From positions 1 through 12,482 of the forward strand of contig JAUWBY010000047.1 of the NCBI GenBank assembly GCA_030609605.1: a DNA stretch of 12,482 nt, in the 5' to 3' direction. Source of the DNA: Candidatus Eiseniibacteriota bacterium. Its GTDB lineage: Bacteria > Joyebacterota > Joyebacteria > Joyebacterales > Joyebacteraceae. The notes beneath the pieces were generated by a model. It made no database searches. It was not told where the DNA came from and saw nothing but the letters and a program-made list of their open reading frames with translations. Made by a program: the position numbers and the translations under genes. This document shows positions 6,789 to 12,482 of the stretch, piece by piece (the stretch's first letter is position 1; each line of letters begins with the position of its first letter).

Positions 6789-9181
6789 GCACAATCCGGA
6801 TCGGGGTGGACCTGGGAACGACGAACTCCGCGATCGCCGTCTTCAACAGCGGCTCGCCGCAGATCATCAAGAGCAACATTAGCCAGGACTGCACCCCGTC
6901 GGCGGTCTGTGAGACGAAGGTGATGGGTGAATGCGTCCGGTACGTCGGGGCCAACGCGAAGGAAATGCTGATGGCCGACCCAAGCAATGTCGAGGTTGAA
7001 TTCAAGCTCAAGATGGGGATGCGGGACTGGCACGCGCGCTTCCCCTCAACCGGGGCCGAGTACTCCGCGGTGGAGCTCTCCGCGGAGGTGCTCCGCGAAC
7101 TGATGCAGAGCTACCAGCAGTTGATGGGTGAAGATCTGCGCGCGATGGTCATCACGGTACCGGCCGCGTTCACGAATCCGGAGCACGAGGATACGATGCT
7201 GGCCGGCAAGCTGGCCGGCCTCGAGTATGTCGAAACTCTGTCGGAGCCCGTTGCCGCGGCGCACGCATTCGGCTTCGCCTTGGACGATGTGCCTGACCAG
7301 GCTATCTGGCTTGTCTATGACCTCGGTGGCGGCACGTTCGACGCGGCGCTCGTAGGTGTCGATGGCGGTATCTTCAAGGTCTTTGCCAACGCGGGTGACA
7401 AATACAACGGCGGGAAGAATATCGATGCGGCAATCGTGGAGCATCATTTCATGCCCAAGCTGCCGAGCGAGGTCAGAGAGAAGATCGTTCCGTGGAAGTC
7501 GGCCGAATGGTGGATGCTCAAGAGCAAGGCGGAAAACGCCAAGATCGGGCTGTCGAAGTCGAAGCGCGTGTCCGTGCAGGCGGACTTCCCGGAGCAGAAG
7601 ACGGACTTCTCGTGCTTCCTCACCCAGGATGAGCTCAACGTCATTCAAGCGCCGATCATAGCGAAAACGCTGGATATCTGTCGGGAGCTTCTGCAGGCGA
7701 ACCAGTACGAGTCCAAGGACATCGAGCGGGTGTGCCTGGTTGGCGGACCGACGCTTTCGTCCTACGTCCGGGAACAGGTTAGCAAGGGGCTGGGGATACG
7801 CCTGGAGCATCGCGTCCACGCTCTCAGTGCCGTCGCGATGGGGGCGGCGGTCTACGCGCAGGGCAGACAGTGGCATCCCAAGGAATCTGATGTGGGCGCC
7901 GAGGTGGAGGTCTCCCTCGATTTCGAGGGTCTGACCGTGGACAAGGAGCCTCTCGTGACGGGGTCGATCACCTCACGGGACGAGAACCAGGCCGGGACGA
8001 TCTGGCGGATCGAAGTTGAGCGGCGTGACAAGGCGGGGGTGTCCGTGTGGCAGAGCCCGAAGGTCGAGACGAACGAGGATGGAGCGTTCTCTGTTCATCT
8101 GGCATGCGAGGCGCCCGACGTATCGAAGGGGGAGAAGGTACGCGAGAATCGGTTCTGGATCACGGTGAGAGATCCGGAGGGCCGTACGCCGGCGATGGAC
8201 ATCGATGGTGAGTTCAGCATCACGGTGGGGATGGAGTCATCCAAGCCGCAGCTGCCGCGCGGCATAGGTGTTGCCACCTCAGACGGCGGCGTACTCTGGT
8301 ACTTCGACGCAGGACAGCCCCTCAAGTGCGAGAAGACCGAAGTGCTCAGAACGACGAGGGCTCTCCGGAAAGGAACGACCGAGACTGAGGCGCTGGTGAT
8401 CCCCGTGGTCGAGGAGGGCATCGACAAACACGAGGCGATGTTCAATCCGCACATAGGTTCGCTTCTCGTCAAGGCCGAACACGTCTCCACGAGTATCCCT
8501 GAAGGGGCGCCGATCGACGTGACGATCGCGGTCGACGAGAGTCGCCACATCACCGTTTCAGCCTCCTTCCCAGACTACGATGTGGAGCCTGAACCACTCG
8601 TGATCCAGAACATCCCTCAGCCCGACAAGTCTGAGCTCGAGAAGAAGCTTGGGAGCATCTGTGAGACGATCGACGTTCTGAAGCGCTTTGCGGCTGAGGA
8701 TGAGGAGATGCGGCAGGTCCTGGATGAGGTCAAGGCGAGCGGACTCATGGACGCGATCTCGAAGAGCATCTCCGAGATGAGCTCCGAACATCCTGACGCA
8801 GGTCAGATGGCCGAGCGGGACATCATGAAGCTTCTGAAGCTCGTCCGGCCAGTAACGGGGAAGGCGCAGCGCTTCCACGGGTGGGCGCAGCTGGAATCCC
8901 AGTTCCGGCAGAATGTCGCGGCCGTCGAGAGCCTCGTGACGCTTCTGGACGAGCAGAACAGCATGCCTGCTGCTGAGATGATGAAGTTCAAGCTTCTCGT
9001 GAAGAAGTTCGAGGAAGCGTGTGAGCGGCGAGACATCGAAGCGGCTCAGGAGCTGGCCTACGGTGAGTTGCCAGGCCTCCCGACTGTCACGACATATACC
9101 TCGCCCGGTGGACCGGAATCCCCCGTGCCGATCGCGACCGGAGTAGCGCCGGGGTTGAAGTCCACCGTGCGAAAGAAGTAG
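6785..9181 (+). CDS. Divergent Hsp70 chaperone with extra domain between ATPase and substrate-binding parts
   Basis: The 798-residue product has a clear actin-like Hsp70 ATPase domain: phosphate-1 IGVDLGTTNSAIAV (6-19), VITVPAAFTNPE (122-133), SEPVAAAHAFG (153-163), phosphate-2 VYDLGGGTFDAALV (177-190), NGGKNIDAAI (208-217, where DnaK has GGEDFD) and adenosine site VCLVGGPTLSSYV (316-328). After about 370 the usual hydrophobic linker (DVLLLDV) is absent. Residues about 373-487 form an extra beta-rich, Ig-like segment. The canonical-looking substrate-binding beta part follows at 488-598, starting PRGIGVATSDGGV and ending HITVSASFPDYDVE. A helical lid of about 140 residues (613-760) and a proline/glycine-rich tail complete it. 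DnaK is about 640 residues, so this is a larger paralogue, not the housekeeping copy. It should use ATP to bind and release clients with the J-like and GrpE-like proteins encoded just upstream. Confidence 0.93.
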   Translation: MSTIRIGVDLGTTNSAIAVFNSGSPQIIKSNISQDCTPSAVCETKVMGECVRYVGANAKEMLMADPSNVEVEFKLKMGMRDWHARFPSTGAEYSAVELSAEVLRELMQSYQQLMGEDLRAMVITVPAAFTNPEHEDTMLAGKLAGLEYVETLSEPVAAAHAFGFALDDVPDQAIWLVYDLGGGTFDAALVGVDGGIFKVFANAGDKYNGGKNIDAAIVEHHFMPKLPSEVREKIVPWKSAEWWMLKSKAENAKIGLSKSKRVSVQADFPEQKTDFSCFLTQDELNVIQAPIIAKTLDICRELLQANQYESKDIERVCLVGGPTLSSYVREQVSKGLGIRLEHRVHALSAVAMGAAVYAQGRQWHPKESDVGAEVEVSLDFEGLTVDKEPLVTGSITSRDENQAGTIWRIEVERRDKAGVSVWQSPKVETNEDGAFSVHLACEAPDVSKGEKVRENRFWITVRDPEGRTPAMDIDGEFSITVGMESSKPQLPRGIGVATSDGGVLWYFDAGQPLKCEKTEVLRTTRALRKGTTETEALVIPVVEEGIDKHEAMFNPHIGSLLVKAEHVSTSIPEGAPIDVTIAVDESRHITVSASFPDYDVEPEPLVIQNIPQPDKSELEKKLGSICETIDVLKRFAAEDEEMRQVLDEVKASGLMDAISKSISEMSSEHPDAGQMAERDIMKLLKLVRPVTGKAQRFHGWAQLESQFRQNVAAVESLVTLLDEQNSMPAAEMMKFKLLVKKFEEACERRDIEAAQELAYGELPGLPTVTTYTSPGGPESPVPIATGVAPGLKSTVRKK

Positions 9182-9232
9182 GATGGCCGCCTGCCAACCA
9201 CCGCAGGCGAGCAATGAGAAGAGGATCGACGC

Positions 9233-10057
9233 ATGTCGCAGGAAGAGACGCTGAACGACCTGATCTCTCGGATGGTCTACGCATGTGCCGTGAGGCTGGC
9301 GAGGGCCGGGGAATATACGGAGGCGGAGCGATTCCTGCGACTGGCGCCCGAACCGCGATCTCGCGAGCACTTGCTTCTTCTGGGACGTATCTGCGGTCAG
9401 CAAGGCCGATACGACGAAGCGATTGCCGCCTGGCGAAGTGTGGAGGAAATCTCTCCGGGCGACTCGGACGCGTCGGCGGCTATTGCGCGCGCGGTCAAGC
9501 TGGCGCAGCATCCCGAGTTGCACCCGGCACGCAGGCTCGAGCGTTGGGTCAGAACCGCCGGTGCGGTCGCAGTCGCGGTGGCGCTGGTCGTGAGCCTCGC
9601 GGCCAACCACCGTCTGAAGAGCTCGATCCGAGATGCGGATGTACGTCACTCTGCGGAAATCGCACAGCTTGAGGACGAGCTCGCGGCTCTGCGGGACGAC
9701 CGCGATCTCAGTGGCGTCGTGGAGGAACGACTGAGATCCGAGCCTCGCCTCACGGGTTTCCCCATCCAGGTTGACGGGGGAGGAGGACGGATTCGGTGTT
9801 TCGGGGACGTCTCGAGTTTGGAACTTAAGGATCTCATCAGCAGATTGGCGCTTTCGGTGAACGGTGTCGAGTCCGCCGATGTGACGGGCGTGGGCGTGAC
9901 GCATACGTATGTGACGATGCGGGGCGACGCGCTGTCGGCCATCGCGTACATAGTCTACGGCGACGCGATACGGTGGCGCGAAATCCACGCTGCGAACGAT
10001 GCCAAGCTGCCCGACCCCGACGCCATCAGCCCGCGGCAGGTTCTTCGCATACCCTGA
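9233..10057 (+). CDS. TPR - transmembrane - coiled coil - BON - LysM protein
   Basis: The 274-residue product reads as a single-pass inner-membrane protein. Residues about 10-90 are TPR-like (RLARAGEYTEAERFLRLAP; GRICGQQGRYDEAIAAWRSVEEISPGD). A hydrophobic helix follows at 108-124 with arginines before it (RRLERWVR), which puts the TPR part in the cytoplasm. A short charged coiled coil (about 137-158) leads to a BON-like fold (about 161-222, GRIRCFGDVSSLELKDLISRL then VNGVESADVTGVGV). The C-terminus is a LysM domain (225-274): YVTMRGDALSAIAYIVYGD, then RWREIHAAN and ISPRQVLRIP, which should bind peptidoglycan. A GAGG ribosome site lies eight bases before the ATG. It follows the Hsp70-like gene by 51 bases. 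Likely role: tie the chaperone complex, through its TPRs, to the cell wall. BON-LysM pairing is known; adding TPR and TM is less common. Confidence 0.85.
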   Translation: MSQEETLNDLISRMVYACAVRLARAGEYTEAERFLRLAPEPRSREHLLLLGRICGQQGRYDEAIAAWRSVEEISPGDSDASAAIARAVKLAQHPELHPARRLERWVRTAGAVAVAVALVVSLAANHRLKSSIRDADVRHSAEIAQLEDELAALRDDRDLSGVVEERLRSEPRLTGFPIQVDGGGGRIRCFGDVSSLELKDLISRLALSVNGVESADVTGVGVTHTYVTMRGDALSAIAYIVYGDAIRWREIHAANDAKLPDPDAISPRQVLRIP

Positions 10058-10162
10058 GAGCGGCAAGATGTGAAGACCTTCCTGAAGGCGCCCTTTCACA
10101 CCATCAGCTGCTGTCGAGTCGGCCGGACCGATATCCGAATCTGAGCGCCGTCTCGTCGTGAT

Positions 10163-10168
10163 AGGAGG
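10163..10168 (+). promoter_or_regulatory. Shine-Dalgarno site fixing a GTG start for the acyl carrier protein
   Basis: AGGAGG lies five bases before a GTG at 10174. No in-frame ATG gives the full membrane helix, so this site supports the GTG start and hence the transmembrane anchor. Confidence 0.8.
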
Positions 10169-10173
10169 AACAC

Positions 10174-10683
10174 GTGGACCTTGGTCCGTGGCATCTCGTC
10201 GGAGCGTGCGCTGCTCTGCTGCTGTACTTCTGCATGAGAGGGATAGATCGGCTGTCCGTCACGCTCGAAGAGCCGCGCGAGCCGGAGGTCGCGCAGGAGG
10301 TTCCTCCGCCGGCGCCGCCCACATCGCCCGAGCCTGCGCATCCCAGAGTGCCCGAGCCTGCGCATCCCAGAGTGTCCAAGCCTCCGCGGCACGCCAAGCC
10401 CCGGGAGGACGTAACCTGCATCGAGACTCCGGTCGGTCGGAGAGTGGCGGAGCTTATCGCAGAGAAACTCCAGGTCAATGTGGTGGACCTGATGGCCGAG
10501 ACGTCGATCGTGGACGATCTCGGTGCGGATTCGCTCGAGCAGGCCGACATCCTGTTCGCGCTGGAGGACGAGTTCGGCATCACGGAGGCAGAGTATGACA
10601 CGGACGAAGCGCTGGGATTGAAGACCGTCGCTGACATCACTCGGTACATTCAGAAAAGGGTCGGCACGGGGAGCGTGCACTAG
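10174..10683 (+). CDS. Membrane-anchored acyl carrier protein
   Basis: The 169-residue product begins with a hydrophobic helix (LGPWHLVGACAALLLYFCM, about 3-21). A proline-rich linker follows (about 33-78), with PEPAHPRV occurring twice in tandem. The C-terminus is a complete acyl carrier domain (85-163). The carrier motif is intact: LGADSLEQADILFALEDEFGI, with Ser120 in DSL as the expected 4'-phosphopantetheine site. Helix I (GRRVAELIAEKLQV) and the last helix (TVADITRYIQKRV) match E. coli AcpP in order and spacing. Free ACP is about 80 residues and soluble, so the anchor plus linker is notable. It lies 116 bases after the LysM gene, in the same direction. No fatty-acid or polyketide enzyme, holo-ACP synthase or acyltransferase is visible nearby, so the acyl group and its user are unknown. 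A GTG start with AGGAGG supports the N-terminal extension. Confidence 0.92.
   Translation: MDLGPWHLVGACAALLLYFCMRGIDRLSVTLEEPREPEVAQEVPPPAPPTSPEPAHPRVPEPAHPRVSKPPRHAKPREDVTCIETPVGRRVAELIAEKLQVNVVDLMAETSIVDDLGADSLEQADILFALEDEFGITEAEYDTDEALGLKTVADITRYIQKRVGTGSVH
10327..10374 (+). repeat. Two tandem 24-bp units inside the acyl carrier protein linker
   Basis: Two identical 24-base units (10327-10350 and 10351-10374) lie head to tail and each encodes PEPAHPRV. The exact DNA identity suggests a recent duplication that lengthened the linker between membrane helix and carrier domain. Confidence 0.9.
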
Positions 10684-10715
10684 TGTCGGTAGGATCTGCA
10701 CAAGAGCAACCACAA

Positions 10716-10721
10716 GGGAGG
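10716..10721 (+). promoter_or_regulatory. Shine-Dalgarno site of the 83-residue protein
   Basis: GGGAGG lies seven bases before the ATG at 10729. It is the main support that this short frame is translated. Confidence 0.7.
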
Positions 10722-10728
10722 AAAACAG

Positions 10729-10980
10729 ATGAGCTTCTTCTCACGACTTTTCAGGCGGGGAGAACGTGAGCCGGAGCGCGAGCCGCGTCGGGCGAGCACC
10801 GCTCAGGCGACTCCTGCGCCGAAGGTGACGATTGATGTCCCCACGGATGAAGTGGCACTTCGGGTCTTTGACGAGTCACACGGCGGAACCGTCGAGCAGT
10901 TCTACGCCGCCATGTCCAGGGACCTTATTGAAAGGCACGGACTGAACCGACCCGGTTTTCGCGGAGAGCTCATTACGTGA
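10729..10980 (+). CDS. 83-residue protein with basic N-terminus, unknown function
   Basis: This small product starts with MSFFSRLFRRGE, a short basic amphipathic stretch that could lie on a membrane surface. A charged, low-complexity linker follows (EREPEREPRRASTAQATPAPK, with EREP repeated). The C-terminal 45 residues, from about 37 on, look folded: PTDEVALRVFDESHGGTVEQFYAAMSRDLIERHGL. A good GGGAGG ribosome site lies 45 bases after the acyl carrier protein stop. It is the last gene of the run; the region after it holds no further plus-strand chaperone gene. I do not recognise the family. The linker style (charged/proline-rich between an N-terminal membrane-seeking part and a C-terminal domain) echoes the acyl carrier protein. 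It might be a partner of that protein, but nothing in the sequence proves it. Confidence 0.7.
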   Translation: MSFFSRLFRRGEREPEREPRRASTAQATPAPKVTIDVPTDEVALRVFDESHGGTVEQFYAAMSRDLIERHGLNRPGFRGELIT

Positions 10981-11020
10981 CTCCCGGCGGCGGGGCCGAA
11001 GCGCGCCGTCGGATTCGTGA

Positions 11021-11049
11021 TTGACGGTTGTGAGAGGGTCTGATAAAAG
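11021..11049 (+). promoter_or_regulatory. Candidate promoter of the AbiE pair
   Basis: TTGACG (11021-11026) is followed 17 bases later by TAAAAG (11044-11049), a four-of-six -10 match. The -10 lies inside the left arm of the 46-bp palindrome, which would let a repressor bound there block RNA polymerase. No better pair is seen between 10981 and 11112. Confidence 0.4.
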
Positions 11050-11086
11050 TGTTACCAGTTGTCGACAACTGGTAACACTTTTATCA
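11041..11086. promoter_or_regulatory. Perfect 46-bp palindrome, probable AbiEi operator
   Basis: Bases 11041-11086 are identical to their own reverse complement; each 23-base half starts TGATAAAAGTGTTACC and the centre is TCGA. It ends 26 bases before the AbiEi start and overlaps a candidate -10. Characterised AbiEi antitoxins repress their own promoter by binding inverted repeats, so an operator is the best reading. The A+T-rich ends stand out from the G+C-rich surroundings. A hairpin in mRNA or a terminator is possible, but no run of T follows. Confidence 0.75.
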
Positions 11087-11112
11087 CATGACTCGAACCC
11101 CAGGATCACTCA

Positions 11113-11724
11113 ATGAAGCGAGATAGAAACCGTTTTGAGAAGGCAAGAGCGGTCTTTCTGAAGCACGGCGGAGTTCTCAGGACCGGCGAGGCGATCAGCG
11201 CCGGCATCCACCCGCAGACCCTCTACGAGATGCGCGATTCGGGGATCATCGAGCGTCTGAGCAGGGGCGTGTACCGCCTCGCGAACCTGGAGCCTCTCGG
11301 GAACCCCGATCTGGTGTCGGTGGCAAAGCGGGTTCCTGACGGGGTGATATGTCTGATCTCGGCGCTTGCCTTCCACGATCTCACTACTCAGATCCCTCAC
11401 GAAGTCTACCTAGCAGTGCGTCGAGAGTCGCGACCACCGCACATGGACTACCCGCCGGTGCGTGTGTTCCGGTACTCAAATGCGATCTTCAGCGCCGGCG
11501 TTGACAGGCATCTGCTCGACGGTGTTTCCGTGAGCATCTACGGCCCGGAGAAGACCGTTGCCGACTGCTTCAGATACAGGAACAAGATAGGGATCGATGT
11601 GGCTATCGAAGCGCTGCGCTTCTACCGGACGAGGTCGAGGATGGACCTCGAAGCTCTCACGGGTTTCGCCCGGCTGTGTCGAATCGATGCTGTGATGCGT
11701 CCCTATCTGGAGGCGCTTTTGTGA
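11113..11724 (+). CDS. abiEi: AbiEi-family antitoxin / transcriptional autorepressor
   Basis: The 203-residue product matches the AbiEi antitoxin family of type IV toxin-antitoxin pairs. An N-terminal winged helix-turn-helix (about 8-57) reads VFLKHGGVLRTGEAISAGIHPQTLYEMRDSGIIERLSRGVYRL, the family's typical opening. The C-terminal part includes DGVICLISALAFHDL (76-90), PHEVYLAV (95-102) and the family-like stretch IYGPEKTVADCFRYRNKIGIDVAIEALR (142-169). In this family the antitoxin counters the toxin without a stable protein complex, and it represses the shared promoter. A modest AGGA site lies seven bases upstream. Its stop overlaps the GTG of the toxin gene by GTGA. The palindrome just upstream is its likely binding site. 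Length is close to that of other AbiEi proteins and all parts appear intact. Confidence 0.9.
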   Translation: MKRDRNRFEKARAVFLKHGGVLRTGEAISAGIHPQTLYEMRDSGIIERLSRGVYRLANLEPLGNPDLVSVAKRVPDGVICLISALAFHDLTTQIPHEVYLAVRRESRPPHMDYPPVRVFRYSNAIFSAGVDRHLLDGVSVSIYGPEKTVADCFRYRNKIGIDVAIEALRFYRTRSRMDLEALTGFARLCRIDAVMRPYLEALL

Positions 11725-12482
11725 CTAAGCGATCTCCCGTCAACATCTCCGCATCCATTCACGCCCGCCTCCGGAATGTAGCCCGTGAGCGCGGACGTCC
11801 ATTCGATGAGCTGCTTCAGTACTACGCGATGGAGCGGTTTCTCTACCGGCTATCCCGGTCGGTCCATGCCGACACGTTCATTCTCAAGGGCGCGCTGATG
11901 TTCATCGTCTGGGAGGCGCCCCTGGGCCGTCCCACGAGAGACATCGATCTGCTGGGACGGGGTGACCCTGACCCTGAGTCTGTGGTCAGGATCATGAAGG
12001 GGGTTTGTGTGTTGGAGGGGGAGGGAGACGGACTGACGTTCGATCCCTCAACTGTCAAGGCTGAGAAAATGGGGCTCGATGCCGAATACGAAGGTGTGCG
12101 CGTTGAGCTTCGCGGAAGTCTCGGAGGTGCCCGCATCTCCTTGCACCTCGACATCGGCTTCGGCGATGCTGTCGTTCCGCCTTCCGAGCCGATTGTCTAC
12201 CCCGTCATCTTGGATCTCCCCGGTCCGCGTTTGCGCGGCTATCCGAAGGAGAGCGTCGTCGCGGAGAAGTTCCACGCAATGGTGGCTCTCGGGCAGCTCA
12301 ACAGCCGCATGAAGGACTTCTATGACATTTGGTTTCTGTCCAGGACATTTGATTTCGACGGAGGCTCGTTGGCTGGCGCGATCGTCGAGACCTTCAAACG
12401 TCGTGTCACCGGCGTTCCTGCAGAGCCCCTTGCGCTCAACGAGGCCTTCGCGACTGGCGCAGACAAGATCGCTCAGTGGAAC
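11721..12482 (+). CDS. abiEii: AbiEii-family nucleotidyltransferase toxin (partial, 3' end outside window)
   Basis: Reading from a GTG at 11721, which overlaps the antitoxin stop by GTGA, gives 254 codons open to the window end. The product belongs to the AbiEii/DUF1814 nucleotidyltransferases, toxins that use NTPs and arrest growth when not balanced. Visible motifs are FILKGALMF (53-61), then GRPTRDIDLL (69-78) with the metal-binding pair D74 and D76, a third acidic strand LHLDIGFGD (141-149, D144), and the late family segment ESVVAEKFHAM (177-187) followed by NSRMKDFYDIWFL (194-206). The usual KGG of the first motif reads KGA here. The domain is nearly complete; only the C-terminal helical part is cut. 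No ribosome site is seen, so translation is probably coupled to the antitoxin. Confidence 0.92.
   Translation, partial: MTKRSPVNISASIHARLRNVARERGRPFDELLQYYAMERFLYRLSRSVHADTFILKGALMFIVWEAPLGRPTRDIDLLGRGDPDPESVVRIMKGVCVLEGEGDGLTFDPSTVKAEKMGLDAEYEGVRVELRGSLGGARISLHLDIGFGDAVVPPSEPIVYPVILDLPGPRLRGYPKESVVAEKFHAMVALGQLNSRMKDFYDIWFLSRTFDFDGGSLAGAIVETFKRRVTGVPAEPLALNEAFATGADKIAQWN

Noticed and set aside
8558..10099. 513-codon minus-strand open frame
   Set aside because: It lies opposite the Hsp70-like and LysM genes, both with clear domains. Its His/Arg/Leu-rich product is typical of antisense frames in high-G+C DNA.
10327..10374. Start of a CRISPR or other repeat array
   Set aside because: There are only two copies with no spacer, they keep the reading frame and they code for a proline-rich linker.
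11041..11086. Rho-independent terminator for the chaperone operon
   Set aside because: The palindrome can form a strong hairpin, but no T run follows on either strand, and its place over a promoter fits an operator better.

Overview
The window reads as bacterial DNA of roughly 60% G+C. Shine-Dalgarno sites, short ATGA and GTGA gene overlaps, an ECF sigma factor, an acyl carrier protein and an AbiE toxin-antitoxin pair all point to a bacterium. The sequence gives no firm phylum. A Cdc48-type tandem AAA ATPase and a heavily rebuilt Hsp70 system would fit a large-genome or candidate-phylum lineage, but that is a guess.

Layout. (1) Bases 1-1716, minus strand: the first 572 codons of a Cdc48/VAT-type double AAA+ ATPase, cut by the window edge in its second ATPase domain. 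(2) 1717-2035: a divergent intergenic region. (3) 2036-2368: a small three-helix membrane protein. (4) 2538-10980: eight genes on the plus strand with short gaps or overlaps. In order they are an ECF-like sigma factor; a soluble protein with two zinc-finger anti-sigma motifs, an FN3-like domain and a TPR-like tail; a membrane-anchored J-like protein without HPD; a small protein whose C-terminus resembles the GrpE beta-domain; an unusual Hsp70 with an extra domain between ATPase and substrate-binding parts; a TPR-TM-BON-LysM protein; a membrane-anchored acyl carrier protein; and an 83-residue protein of unknown function. (5) 11041-11086: a perfect 46-bp palindrome. (6) 11113-12482: an AbiEi antitoxin and an AbiEii nucleotidyltransferase toxin, the latter cut by the window end.

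Reading of the system (inference). The central operon looks like a dedicated, self-regulated Hsp70 machine. The sigma/zinc-finger pair would control expression. The J-like, GrpE-like and Hsp70-like proteins, which overlap by ATGA junctions, would form a complete chaperone cycle held at the inner membrane by the J-like protein. The BON-LysM protein could link cytoplasm to cell wall, and the tethered ACP would bring an acyl group to the same membrane. The divergent Cdc48-like unfoldase could feed or clear the same substrates. I do not recognise this combination as a named system, and it is the most interesting content of the window. The AbiE pair appears to be a separate unit with its own promoter/operator.
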